Assembly: GCA_951804985.1 (NCBI GenBank)
Contig: OX638131.1
Span: 5,308,630 to 5,372,629 of the forward strand
Source: Dryomyza anilis
Lineage: Eukaryota > Arthropoda > Insecta > Diptera > Dryomyzidae
Reading direction: 5' to 3'
DNA length: 64,000 nt
Shown here: piece by piece, positions 11,722 to 22,289 of the stretch
Layout: the number at the start of each line of letters is the position of its first letter
How positions within the stretch are numbered: position 1 is the stretch's first letter
Notes under the pieces: generated by a model
What the model was told of the DNA's origin: nothing
Databases searched by the model: none
The model's input: the letters and a program-made list of their open reading frames with translations, nothing else
Program-made: the position numbers and the translations under genes

Positions 11722-12236
11722 AAAATAATATAAAATCATATAAAATCATATAAAATCATATAAAATCATATAATATCATATAAAATCATATAAAATCACA
11801 TAAAATCATATTAAATCATATAAAATCTTATAAAATCATATAATATCATATAAAATCATAAAAAATCATATAAAATCATATAAAATCATATAGAATCATA
11901 TAAAATCATATAAAATCCTTTAAAATCATATAAAATCATATAAAATCATATAAAATCATATAAAATCATTTAAAATCATATAAAATCATATAAAATCATA
12001 TAAAATAATATAAAATCATATAAAATCATATAAAATCATATAAAATCATATAAAATCATATAAAATCATTTAAAATCATATAAAATCATATAAAATCATA
12101 TAGAATCATATAAAATCATATAAAATCTTATAAAATAATATAAAATCATATAAAATTATATAAAATCATATAAAATCATACAAAATCATATAAAATCATA
12201 CAAAATCATATAAAATCATATAAAATCATGTAAAAT
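11722..12236. repeat. (TATAAAATCA)n decamer array
   Basis: About fifty tandem copies of a 10-bp unit TATAAAATCA, with scattered substitutions (AATA, CTTA, CATT, CATG, CAAAA). There are almost no length changes, so the 10-bp phase is kept throughout. It is non-coding. Confidence 0.95.
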
Positions 12237-12359
12237 CCGACAATATAAAAACATGTACTTCTATATAAAATATATAATCAAACAATATCATATCATAGGA
12301 TTATAAAAGTTTGGAATACAACCAATTATGAATGCGTTTACAACAATTTGTGGTATGTA

Positions 12360-14008
12360 CAGTTACTCACAAAATTGAGCGTACACATTTTGAAATATAT
12401 GATATACTAATTTTAAACTATTTACATTTTTTTTTTTTTGTAATTTTATATTTTTTTACGTTTGAACAAATATCTTTTTATTTAAATGAACTAAAAAAAC
12501 AAAGTTAAATGATTGGTTATACATCTTTTTAATTCAAAAACTAAAACAAATCCAATTTTATATACACAAAATTGAGCGTACAGTTAAACAAATAGTTATA
12601 AATGGAAATAACAATTAATTTTACGATGTTAGTATTTCGTGGGTCCACCTTCTGCATCAATAACTGCCTGCAAACGCCGTGGCATCGACTCTACTAACTT
12701 TTTGGTAAGAGACGATGGTATATTGTTCCAGACTTCATTAATTTTTCTTTTAAGATCAGTTTTGTTTGTTGGGTTTGTATTTTTCAACCTGGTCTTAAGT
12801 TCATCCCAAAAGTTCTCGATCGGATTAAGGTCCGGCGACTGTGGTGGTGTGTAAAGTTGTTTTGGTGCATTATATAACAGCCATTCTCGGACAACATGAG
12901 CAGTGTGTTTCGGGTCGTTGTCTTGTTGAAAATAAAACGTTGGGGGTAACTGAAGCTTCTCTGCAGATGCTGACAAATTTCTTTTGAGTATGCCCAGGTA
13001 CATCATTTTGTCCATCGTAGTTTCGATAAATTCGAAGGTCCCTGCTCCATTTGAGGACATGGAACCCCACAACATGACACTACCTCCTCCGTGTTTGACT
13101 GTTGCACACAAATTTTGTTTTTTCATTTCTGTATTAGGCTTCCTCCATACAATTTGCCTTCCGTCAGATCCAAATAAGTTCATTTTGGTTTCGTCGGTGA
13201 ACAAGACATTATTCCAAAAGCTTTGTGGTTTATTAATATGGGATCTAGCGAATTCCAAACGTTTTTTTTTATTTACTTGTGAAATATATGGTTTTTTTCG
13301 AGCAACTCTACCATTTAAATTACTCCTATGCAAAACTCTTCGAACAGTTTCTGTAGATATTGGTTGCTTTATCATTGCAGATACCTCAGCTGATAATTTT
13401 GGGACACTAGTTTTTGGATAAGCGGTTATTTTTCGAACAATAAAGCGTTCATCTTGAACAGACAGAATTTTTTTTCTTCCTCTTCCAGCTGAATTCTTGA
13501 GGGTACCTTCATATCGCCACTTATTAATAACTTTTTGGACTGTGGAGTGTGCCCTTCCAATAATAAGTCCAATTTCACGGTACGATTTTCCTTCACAGCA
13601 CAGTTTTATAATAAGATTTCTTGTAGACAAATCGGTTTCTGTTCTTTTGCGCTCCATTTTAAGAATAATGTGAATATACAAATTTTCAATCGTCAATTGA
13701 CACTAAAATCTTTAAATAATGTGTGGCTGTTTGCATTTGAGAAGTTGCGATAGCCGGCAAACATCTTAGATTGTCTAAAATTTGAATGTACGCTTAATTT
13801 TGTGCATTCGAAAATGGTATCTTTTTATTATTTTAATTCCAGGGGACATGGATATTATAATTTATAAATATTTCTTCTTAATAACTATAACTATAATATG
13901 CACTTTTAATATAAAAATTTAATTTTGCAAAAAAAATGTCTTTATTGTTGTTAAAAATTAGTTTTATTTCCGTTGTTATACGTGTATACTCAATTTTGTG
14001 AGTAACTG
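12360..14008 (-). mobile_element. Tc1-like transposon, apparently complete, IR/DR type
   Basis: The element is bounded by inverted CAGTTACTCACAAAATTGAG termini and flanked by TA at 12358-12359 and 14009-14010. A second copy of CACAAAATTGAGCGTAC lies about 197 bp inside each end (12565-12581 and, complementary with one mismatch, 13788-13804). These give the inner and outer direct repeats within long inverted ends known from IR/DR Tc1 elements. At 1649 bp with one open transposase frame on the minus strand, it has the length and layout of an autonomous copy. Confidence 0.95.
12629..13696 (-). CDS. Tc1-like transposase, DD34E (355 aa; likely start at M14)
   Basis: This is the cut-and-paste transposase of the surrounding element. 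Residues 24-65 and about 80-125 look like the paired-type helix-turn-helix DNA-binding domains, separated by a GRGRKK motif (71-76). The catalytic domain shows D168 (in LFTDET), D259 (in FQQDND) and E294 (in NPIENFWDEL), with exactly 34 residues between the second and third acid. It also has the family signature HGGGSVMLWG (202-211) and the segment PPQSPDLNPIE. The second ATG (MERKRT, residue 14) would give 342 aa, closer to the usual Tc1 length of about 340, and is the more likely start. No frameshift or premature stop is present. The TIR promoter and any activity are not demonstrated. Confidence 0.95.
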   Translation of the reverse strand: MTIENLYIHIILKMERKRTETDLSTRNLIIKLCCEGKSYREIGLIIGRAHSTVQKVINKWRYEGTLKNSAGRGRKKILSVQDERFIVRKITAYPKTSVPKLSAEVSAMIKQPISTETVRRVLHRSNLNGRVARKKPYISQVNKKKRLEFARSHINKPQSFWNNVLFTDETKMNLFGSDGRQIVWRKPNTEMKKQNLCATVKHGGGSVMLWGSMSSNGAGTFEFIETTMDKMMYLGILKRNLSASAEKLQLPPTFYFQQDNDPKHTAHVVREWLLYNAPKQLYTPPQSPDLNPIENFWDELKTRLKNTNPTNKTDLKRKINEVWNNIPSSLTKKLVESMPRRLQAVIDAEGGPTKY

Positions 14009-14593
14009 TATATGATAATGTATAGAAATTTAATTTTAATCAAATGTAGATGGTTATTAGCTGGGCTAACAATTATATGGACGAAAATCATGGAAAATAT
14101 GTATGGATAATGAACTAAATAACTATGTAAAAACTTAAAATATGGACAAAAAAACTAAAAATATGGATATAAAATTTGTTTTTTTTTTAATTATTAAGAC
14201 ATTTCATGAAATTTTTTCCTTGAAACAAATAAATTGTACTGAATAAAATTATTTTTCAAACAATTTTTTTTCCAAGGTGAAACTCAATTCCTATATGATG
14301 TGTTCGAGCATATTTTTCGTATGTAAACAAATGTTTTATGTTTTTGAGTTAATTCCAAAAAACAAATGAACGGCATTAATCCTTCAAAACACTTGTATAA
14401 TGGGATTGGAAGTTTAATATAAAACACGTTACTGTGACCTTACTTTTGTTTTACACCCCACCAAATTTACTGCATATCACAATAAATTATCTCATGTTGT
14501 GATATACTGATAAAGTTTTCTGCAAATATGTTTGAAATGTCAAAATTTTAGTGGACATTTATCGAAATTGAGACATTTGAGTCAGTTTTTACC
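14009..14593. other. AT-rich intergenic DNA
   Basis: No gene or clear repeat unit is seen between the Tc1-like element and the dispersed repeat at 14.6 kb. Confidence 0.4.
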
Positions 14594-15105
14594 AAAACCA
14601 GTTGGGAAGGTTAGATCACATGGCAAATTTTAAAGTAGGTGTTATTATGATAGTTAGGATTATCAAAATTATAGTCGGTTTAAGCCGACTATAATTAAGC
14701 CGACTATAATATAACTACAAACTTTCAATCGCTGAAGAATTTCCATTCATTTGATACCCATATTCAAAAATGGGTAGGTGTACCGAATTTCGATTTTTAC
14801 AAGTCGTTTCGCCGGAAAACATTATTTTCATGTATTTGAGCATATATATTTGACCAAAAAAAGTTTACCTAAGCACGTATACAGTAATATTGATCTGTAG
14901 ATATTCATTTTATATGTGGTATTTGAACATAAGTGGTCGTTTCTCAGGTCACAATAGACCGATCATGTCAATTTTCTTCTTCAGACAGCTTAGATCATGC
15001 TGATCAAGAATATATATACTTTTCCATACCGGAGATGCATTCTTTTGGGTGTTACAAACGGCGTACCAAACTGAATATACCCTTTCACTTTTAGTGTAGG
15101 GTATA
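14594..15105 (-). repeat. Dispersed repeat, copy 1 (short form)
   Basis: This is the inverted counterpart of 19083-19829. One end carries CCAGTTGGGAAGGTTAGATC; the other carries GTACCAAACTGAATATACCC and ends TAGTGTAGGGTATA. It includes ATGCTGATCAAGAATATATA, a motif in dispersed repeats common in fly genomes. It is shorter than the 19-kb copy and lacks the CTGT microsatellite. The TE class is not assigned. Confidence 0.7.
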
Positions 15106-15999
15106 AAAATATGGATATATAGGGATTAATAAAAAATATATGGATTTTTACCTTTAAATTTTTATAATATGTATATTAATATTTAATATATAAATCCATT
15201 TACAAGCGAGCCCTGGTTAGTACAATTAACTTTTTCGTTATTTCAATCTCGTTATTTCAAAAAGAACATTTTCGTTGTAAAAAATAAAACGAATAAATTG
15301 TTCGAAAAGGGTTTAAACCGTTAAATTTGCTTTATAATATCGTGTTTATAAAATTGTTATTTGATTACGTTTTCCAAATCTATAACATTTTCTACAAAAA
15401 ATTAAGAAAACTCTAAACGAACTTAAGATATTTCTTTACCAAATGTGAAAATTCTAATTTTGGGAAAATTCAAAATAAAATAGTGAAATGAAGAACATTC
15501 CAAATGAAAAAGTTAAATTTAATTTGAAATGTACACAATTCAAATGGAAAACTCTCAATATCAATATAAATATATCGATCTTTTAACATTCTGAAGTTAA
15601 CATTCTGAAGTTCGTGGTGAAAACGATTCTATTTTAGTTTTCAAGAAGTATATTATAATTTTTGGGGAAGAATATCCCAGTGGAAATGAAAAAAATGAAA
15701 AATATATAAGTTTACAGCCACTATACAAATCCTATGACATAATATAATACATTAACATCATACAAATATATCTAAGTTATTCTTAAAGATTTGTTAGTTG
15801 CATGTTTTCCAAAACCTGCCTCAACGAACCAAGAAATGACAAATGTTTTTGGTTAAATCAACAGCACTATTTGCGCTGATAGCAAACATGCGAAGTAATA
15901 ACAATTTATTGTTTTTTTTTTTTTTATTTATTTTCACAACACACTGCGGTGTTTGTTTAAATAAATTTGCGCCAAGTTTTAAATGTGAAAATTACATGC
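15106..15999. other. AT-rich intergenic DNA
   Basis: There is no supported gene. The short frame at 15843-16025 (about 60 codons) has a hydrophobic poly-Phe run produced by a poly-T tract and is not credible. Confidence 0.4.
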
Positions 16000-16680
16000 C
16001 TGATAAAAAGCAAAAATTAAGATAAGGTGCAACATTTACAAACCGCCGGCAACAACAGGAACACCAACCACAACAAAGCGTGTAAAATGCAATTTAATTG
16101 CGGAAAAAATAATTATAATAAAAAAATTTATAAATAATTATAATAATAACAAAAGTTAATGCGAAATGAAGTGCATGCCCATTAGTGCATAATAAAATTA
16201 TGTGAAATTTCTTACAGCGCACTGCTGTAAATTGAATTGAAAAAAATAAAAATTCAATAACTTTATGACAATCACGCAAACAAAAGAATCGTGATATGAT
16301 TGACCGACATGTACAATTCCAACGGTTGACAGGCGGTGCTTAACTTGAAGCTTTTTAACCTTTACATTGACAGCAATTATGACACAGCGAATAGAGATTT
16401 GTTGCGCCAACGAACATATTCGGTTCTGTCAACCGCTTTGTCGGTTCTTATAGTAAATACTAAAAGAGCTGTAGTGTTGACTGCAACCAATTTCCAGCAG
16501 TTTTAGAAGAAATTGGAGTGTGTATTAGCTAATATTTCAAGCGCAACCAAATATGGCAGTTCTGCCAACTAATTTGTACAAAATTCGTTTCAACAGAATG
16601 CAGTTGGTTGTTACAACTAACTTTTTGGTTCTTTCAAACTCTTGCCAAAGTAGAGTATTTCTTTTTGTGCAATTTTTCTT
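16000..16680. other. Single-copy island with inverted GGTTGTTACAACTAA-like motifs
   Basis: This is moderately GC-richer DNA. Between about 16416 and 16660, repeated motifs of the type GTCGGTTCTTATAG, CTGCCAACTAATTTGTAC and GGTTGTTACAACTAAC suggest an old MITE, but I could not fix its termini. No gene is seen. Confidence 0.35.
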
Positions 16681-17734
16681 TTAGACAAGATTTAAAATTT
16701 ATGTTTGTTTCTTTTTTGAAAAATCTATTTTATACATTTTACTTTTTATTGTTCCATTTTTCAAGTTTAAACTTAGTTTAAATGTTTCGGCATTATTAAA
16801 GCGTCTATATTTCCAAATAAAAATAACCGAATTACTTTAAATTTTACTCACAGATTAACACAGTTAATAATCCTTTCATATAAAATTTTAAATATTTTTG
16901 TTATGTTGACCATAAACGAAATTACTTTTAGTTAAACTAAGTTTAATTTGAAATTGTGACAGAAAAACAGAAAAATTTGCTGTCTCCATCAGTGTTAAAC
17001 ACAGCATTGCTGTAATTTGTCATTGATTATTTTTTGAAGATTTCTTTTTAATTTAAAATTTTAATACCGAGAACGTTGTCAGATGGTTATCGAGCAGCCA
17101 AAGTATAACGATATAATTGAAAAAATATTAACGACATGTCATTCGTTTTGAAATTCAAAGTAGCTGCAGTTTAAGTCTTCAAAGTCAGTGCATTATTATT
17201 TCGTAGAAGTGATTCATTGACTTTTTTTTTAATTTTCAATAATTGGACACAAAACTATTTTATATATTATTGATCTATTTATGTATTAAATCATAGTAAA
17301 TGGCAAAATAATGTTTTCCATAAAATTCAAAAATTGTTTAAGTCTTCATTTTCCATGGAAATACTATTATAAATATTAGGTCATCGTTAGAAAATGGCAA
17401 AATAATTTTTTAAATCATTTTTTCCATTTTAAACCATAAATTTGAAAAAATTCTCTTATTCTTCATTTGGCATGGACAAACTATAATAAATATAGATCAT
17501 CTTTATAGAGGTAAAACTGCAGAAGTTCATTTACAAATTGTAATATTTGGTTTAAAAAAATATTTAAGACGTCTGGGATCGAAAATGGCAAAATTCGTGA
17601 TACCATAGTAAAAAATGTGAGACGGTCATTATCCGAAAACAATCAATGTTTATTTTTTAACTGAACAGACACATGTTTAAAAAGATTTTACTATAAACAT
17701 ATTTTCCCTAATATTTAGGTTTAGTTTTTGCCTA
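16681..17734. other. AT-rich intergenic DNA
   Basis: There are no open frames of interest. Some loose internal repetition (ATGGCAAAATAAT... near 17300-17400) is present, with no definable element. Confidence 0.4.
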
Positions 17735-18020
17735 CACCCAGAAAAAAAAAACAACGTAAATAAATTATATTTTATTAAAACAACAATTATTTATACTATT
17801 AAAATTGATCAATAGGATGCATACCATTAATTTAATAATATTCAAACTGTTAATACAATATGTTGATTAACCATACATTTTTATTATAAAATGTATGGTA
17901 CATCAACATATTGTATTAGCAGTTTGAATATTATATTTTTATTATTGTAGCGCAAGACCTATAAATATTATTTGATAAGTAACTTTTAAATCAATATGAA
18001 AAAACTTATAATACATGAAC
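17735..18020. mobile_element. MITE (CACCCAGAAAA family) with long hairpin
   Basis: The block starts TA-CACCCAGAAAAAAAA. Its core is a near-perfect inverted repeat at 17837-17932: arms of about 43 bp (AATATTCAAACTGTTAATAC and its complement) around a short AT loop. Related starts occur at 20234 and 32385. The right terminus is not clear. Confidence 0.6.
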
Positions 18021-18295
18021 CATAAAATCAATGGTAGTACCATGTGTATTTAATGGGACGTTTTCTTCTGTCAGTCTCTTTTGTGGAATTTTAAAAGCAG
18101 ATTTCCGGTATATTTTTTTGGTTCAGCAGAATATTGACAACTTTTATACAAATATCGCATTTACAAAACTTTCAAAAATATTTTTCTTGAGACTTCCAAG
18201 AATTTATTTAAATAAATTTGTTTTTCATTTCCAATTTTTGTGCTAAATAAGATTATTAGGTATAAATATAAAATAAGTTCATAATACTTACCGAC

Positions 18296-18438
18296 GGTAA
18301 GTCGTCGTCTTCGTCGTCGAGCACCAAATATTTGCCAGCCATACATTTTATAGAACCTGCTTGTATTGCACTCAAGTAGGCCGTAACCAAATCGTAAATT
18401 TCCCACTCAAGCAGCGGTATCATCAACATAACTCCAAC
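18296..18438 (-). CDS. Possible isolated coding exon, minus strand
   Basis: In a GC-richer patch, the minus strand is open for about 47 codons. It gives a normal-looking protein segment with EWEIYDLVTAYLSAIQAG, GSIKCMAGKYLVL and an acidic DDEDDDLPS end, and stops at a consensus splice donor (TCG/GTAAGT) at 18296. Either the first in-frame ATG or an acceptor just upstream (CTAAG, after an in-frame TAA) could begin it. No following exon was found, and a codon-aligned open frame exists on the opposite strand. I do not recognise the protein. It may be an exon of a gene extending beyond what I can trace, or a relic. Confidence 0.3.
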
Positions 18439-18582
18439 GTCTTAGTGACTGTGATTATATTGGCTGGATCGTTAGCAACGGGCACAGATCGCAGCGAAAC
18501 CAGTTCTTTTGGAGCAGATCATATATATTTGGCTCATTATGTTTTCTTGGCTGGTTTCTTTTTTTTCTTATTGAAGAAATAG

Positions 18583-18670
18583 GTACAAAGAAGATGAAGA
18601 TGATGTTGATGCTAAATTCGAGACTTATTTGAAAGCAGTGCGAAGTACGATGTGGCAACGCCCACAATAA
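18583..18670 (+). CDS. Possible terminal exon, plus strand, with polyA signal
   Basis: A pyrimidine-rich tract ending ATAG (18582) is followed by a frame that reads YKEDEDDVDAKFETYLKAVR and on to MWQRPQ, then TAA at 18668-18670. AATAAA follows at 18779-18784, about 110 nt downstream. The composition is protein-like, but no upstream donor in the right phase was identified. It may be the last exon of an unseen plus-strand gene or a retained fragment. It lies about 150 bp from the minus-strand exon candidate. Confidence 0.3.
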
Positions 18671-18784
18671 GGGCGTCGTTGGTGATAACTCTGAAAAGAA
18701 AATGGCAGCGAATGTAATGTACTGATATTTTAAAAAATATTTAATAATCGCGAACGATAAAGAAATTGTAAAATTATAAATAAA

Positions 18785-19082
18785 ATTTAACAAAATTAGT
18801 TAAGATGTTATAATAATATTTGTTATATCGTCAGCTTAGAGACATGGCAAGGTGGGAAGATTGGAAACTAGCACAGATAAAAATATATTTGTACAGCAAA
18901 AAATATATATTACAATTAATTGTTAATTGTTTTATCGCCGATAAGACATTAATTGTATTGATTAAATATTTAATTGTATTAATTAATAAATTATAAAAAC
19001 AAAAATTAAAGGAAATTAACATACCATATGAAAACAATGTATTTTTATTTCTATATTATTAATTTATATATTTCTATATTTT
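18785..19082. other. AT-rich intergenic DNA
   Basis: Nothing is recognised here. The minus-strand frame at 18831-19037 is compositional. Confidence 0.4.
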
Positions 19083-19239
19083 TATACCCTACACTAAGAG
19101 TGAAAGGGTATATTCAGTTTGGTACGCCGTTTGTAACATCCAGAAGGAAGCATCTCCGGTATGGAAAAGTATATATATTCTTGATCAGCATGACCTCCTG
19201 AGTCGATTTAGCGATGTCCGTCTGTCCGTCTGTCTGTCC

Positions 19240-19293
<54 letters not shown>

Positions 19294-19829
19294 TGAAATC
19301 CCTACTACTTTTAAAATTGAAGAGCTAGATAAATGAAACTTATAACTTAGATTACTAATATACCTACGCTGTATGTGCGAAAAAATCGGTCCATTGTGAC
19401 CTATGATCCGACCACTTATGTTCAAATACCTCATATAAAATGTACATATAAAGATCAATTTTTATGTATACGTGCTTAGGTAAACTTTTTTGGTCAAATA
19501 TATATTGATATCATGCTCAAATACATTATAATAATGTTTTCCGGCAAAAAGACTTGTGGTTCACAAAAAAAAAAATCGAAATTCGATACACCTACCCATT
19601 TGTAAATATGGGTATCAAATGAAATGGAAATTCTTCAGCGATTGAATGTTTGTAGTTATTTTCAGGATTCGATACCCTGGTGACCTATATATCACTTTGA
19701 ATGGTAACCACACATATGTGTAGGGTATTTATAGTCGGCTTAGACCAACTATAATTTTGATAATCCTAACTATCATAATTACACCTACTTTAAAATTTCC
19801 CATGTGATCTAACCTTCCCAACTGGTTTA
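19083..19829 (+). repeat. Dispersed repeat, copy 2 (with CTGT microsatellite)
   Basis: It begins TATACCCTACACTAAGAGTG, continues through TTCTTGATCAGCATGACCTC and GTCGATTTAGCGATGTCC, then a (CTGT)n tract at 19217-19293, and ends near ACCTTCCCAACTGGTTTAT. It is inverted with respect to copy 1 at 14.6 kb. The TCTTGATCAGCAT...GATGTCCGTCTG signature is familiar from dispersed fly repeats. There is no coding capacity. Confidence 0.7.
19217..19293. repeat. (CTGT)n / (CCGT) microsatellite
   Basis: Tetranucleotide repeats with a few CCGT variants at the 5' side, inside the dispersed repeat. It generates a spurious Thr/Asp/Arg/Gln repeat frame on the minus strand. Confidence 0.95.
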
Positions 19830-20233
19830 TTTTGAAATTATTATTTTTATATTTTACTTACTACTTTTTTTTCGAAGCTTTACACAAGTCATCAATAGAA
19901 CTATAGATATATCTAAAATATCAAAGTCATTATTTACGCATGATGTATGAAAACAAGAAGCGACGAACCGAATAGACAAGCACGTGTTGCGATGAGCCAA
20001 TGTAAAATCAGATCGGTACAACAGTACCTGTAATACTGAAATGTATACATTTTAGCATGTACACCAACCTAGAAAGGATTTAATTTATACTATTAAATTA
20101 TTCGTATATCCAATAAATTTTATTACTAGAATTTTTTTGTATCAATTAATCTTAGTTTTTTAATTTATTTACGTTCAATTTTTTTTTTTTGCTGTGCTTC
20201 TGCTAATATAATGTATAATCCAAAACGAGCCTT
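19830..20233. other. Intergenic DNA, no gene seen
   Basis: No coding frame, tandem repeat or terminal repeat was identified between the dispersed repeat and the MITE at 20.2 kb. Confidence 0.4.
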
Positions 20234-20500
20234 CACCCAGAAAAAAACAATGGTAAATTAATAGTATTTCATTAGAAAAACAATTATGTATACTATTAAA
20301 ATCGGTCAATAGGAAGCGTCCCCTTAGTTTAATAATATTAGATTAATATATATGATGTTGTACCATACATTTTATAATGTATTATTTTAATTACAATAAG
20401 CAAGAACTATAAATATCAAATGATACGTATTATTAATTTTATGGTATAGTCGAATTACATTTTCCTAATAATTTATTAAAATATAAATGGATTTTAATTA
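20234..20500. mobile_element. MITE copy, CACCCAGAAAA family
   Basis: It starts CACCCAGAAAAAAACAATGG and follows the 17.7-kb copy through ACTATTAAAATCGGTCAATA and AATAATATTAGATTAATATA to GTACCATACATTTTATAATG. It appears to keep only one arm of the long hairpin seen in that copy. Confidence 0.5.
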
Positions 20501-20884
20501 ATTTACTGTATATTTTATTTGATTTTATTTATATGTCGAATTCAATTTAATAAATCACACACATAAAAAGACATTTCTCGTTGCAAAAGGTTATTACACA
20601 TTTATTGTTCTCTTCAGTTTCCAATAATTGATTGTAATACTTGAATCTGCATATATTTTTGAGTCCGTTGTCATAATAGAAGTTCGATGTATTATTTATT
20701 TTCTGTAATAAATAAAACAATAAGTTTAAATATAATAAATTTACCAATGTCCTTACCAATGACGAGTTTAATAATGTGGATTAGATTATCACAAAAAATA
20801 CACGCGACCATTTTGAGAAAACACGCAGATTGACGTACAAAACGAACATGTTTTTATTCGTGTTTCTGAATTTTATGCCACTTT

Positions 20885-21200
20885 TATTATAATAATAATA
20901 ATAGTTTGGCACTACAGTCCTATAAGAACTTTGGCCGAGCTCTCTCACCATTTTGAGCTGTGCGTGTTATATTTGTACTCAAAGTGGTGGGACCTACAGT
21001 TTATTACCGAATCCGAACGGCGAGTGAGAGCTTTTCATATGCAATGTTTTACTCTCGTAGGTTTGCCATTTACTGCCAAGAGGTAGCGCGGTATAGAAAA
21101 ATGTTTCTATGAAAAGATGTTGTTAGCCCCAGTCCAGGCTTGAACCGGGGACCTTTCGGCTCGCAGTCCAACGCACTAACCACTGAGCTACCGCGGCTAC
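20885..21200 (-). mobile_element. tRNA-derived SINE
   Basis: Read on the minus strand, a tRNA-like head begins at 21200. An A box (TAGCTCAGTGG, 21180-21190) and a B box (GGTTCAAGCC, 21137-21146) are correctly ordered and spaced for RNA polymerase III. The acceptor and anticodon stems do not pair properly, so this is not a tRNA gene. The head is followed by an unrelated body of about 220 bp (including CCACTTTGAGTACAAATATA) and a simple TTA/ATA tail at 20885-20903. This head, body and simple-repeat-tail layout is that of a SINE. ATT/TTA tracts on both sides hide the target duplication. Confidence 0.85.
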
Positions 21201-21634
21201 TATTATTATTATTATTATAAGAGGAAACCGTAAAAATAATAGTATTTATTCTATTAAAAATAATAATATTAAATTAATTAAATTTATGGTGCTGAATTTT
21301 GCGAATGCTGTCAAATTAATAAGAAAACTTTTGATTTAAAAAGAAAAAACAACTAATACATGTACCATAAGATCAATGATCGTACCATTAAGTACTTAAT
21401 GGGATATTTTCTTCCGAGTATACCTTCGGCAATCGAGACGAGATGCTCAACATTTTGTTTAGCAAATTTGAAGAAGGAGTTATTATTCAATTATCTTGTC
21501 AAATGTCGTTCTTCCGCATAAATTAGTGGTGTAGGTGAAATTAGTTCGATATAGTCTCGTAATTTGAGGTGTACTAAAAAATGATAAAAAGATTGCTTCG
21601 ATAGTCGAGACGAGATTCGAACACTGAAAAACAA
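21201..21634. other. AT-rich intergenic DNA
   Basis: It includes fragments related to the CACCCAG MITE region (near 21370-21420: CATAAGATCAATG, AATGGGATATTTTCTTC, also at 18.03-18.07 kb). No gene is seen. Confidence 0.4.
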
Positions 21635-21810
21635 ATCGTCATCATATTGATAAATTTCATTTTTCAAATCATCATTCATTGTATTGAAGAACGATTCATA
21701 ATATTGATAACTACAATACATCAATGTTATGAATACATTATGTATTTGATGAATTACCGAAAAAAATGTTCTTTAATATGATGAAGAATACGTCTCATCT
21801 TTTTATTTTG
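21635..21810. mobile_element. Truncated CACAG MITE copy
   Basis: It contains CATCATATTGATAAATTTCA, TTGAAGAACGATTCATAATA and TTCTTTAATATGATGAAGAA in the family order, then loses similarity into T-rich sequence. Confidence 0.6.
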
Positions 21811-22289
21811 GATTTATTTTTTCGATTTCCAATTTTTTTTTCGGACAATATTAAAAAAAAAAAAAATCTGTACGGACAAATTTATTTATTACGAAATTTT
21901 TTTTTTCAGTTTTAGATTTTTCCTTCATATATAATTTTTTTATATAAATTTTTTAAATTTTATTTTTCAAATGTTATTTTCAAAAAACAATTTTTTTTTT
22001 GAATTTACGTGGATTAAAACTTACACCAGTCTAAAAGTTATTGAAAAATTTGTAATCGAGATGAAAATTTAAAAAATCCTATCAAATCTCGTTCGTCTGT
22101 ATTTAAATTTTGCGTTATAACTCGAGGAGAATTCGAAAAAATAAATGAGTTTTTTTTTATATAAATTCAATAGATTTTTGTGAATTTTTGAGTTCGAGAA
22201 ATTTTTTTTTAAAATCTATAAAAAAACAAAAACTGTATTTGGTACTTCTTAATGCATTAAGTTTCACACTTGTCTATTTTCTCTGCTCA
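21811..22289. other. T/A-tract-rich intergenic DNA
   Basis: Long poly-T and poly-A runs with short TTCGAGAAA-like spacers; no gene. Confidence 0.4.

Noticed and set aside
12639..13753. Open frames on either strand overlapping the transposase
   Set aside because: They are shadows of the DD34E transposase reading frame, with no domains of their own.
19114..19458. 114-codon frame with TDRQTDRQTDRQ repeat
   Set aside because: It is the translation of the (CTGT)n microsatellite in a dispersed repeat.
21126..21200. Functional tRNA gene
   Set aside because: A and B boxes are present, but the acceptor stem does not close and the anticodon stem has mismatches. A non-tRNA body and simple tail follow, which fits a SINE.
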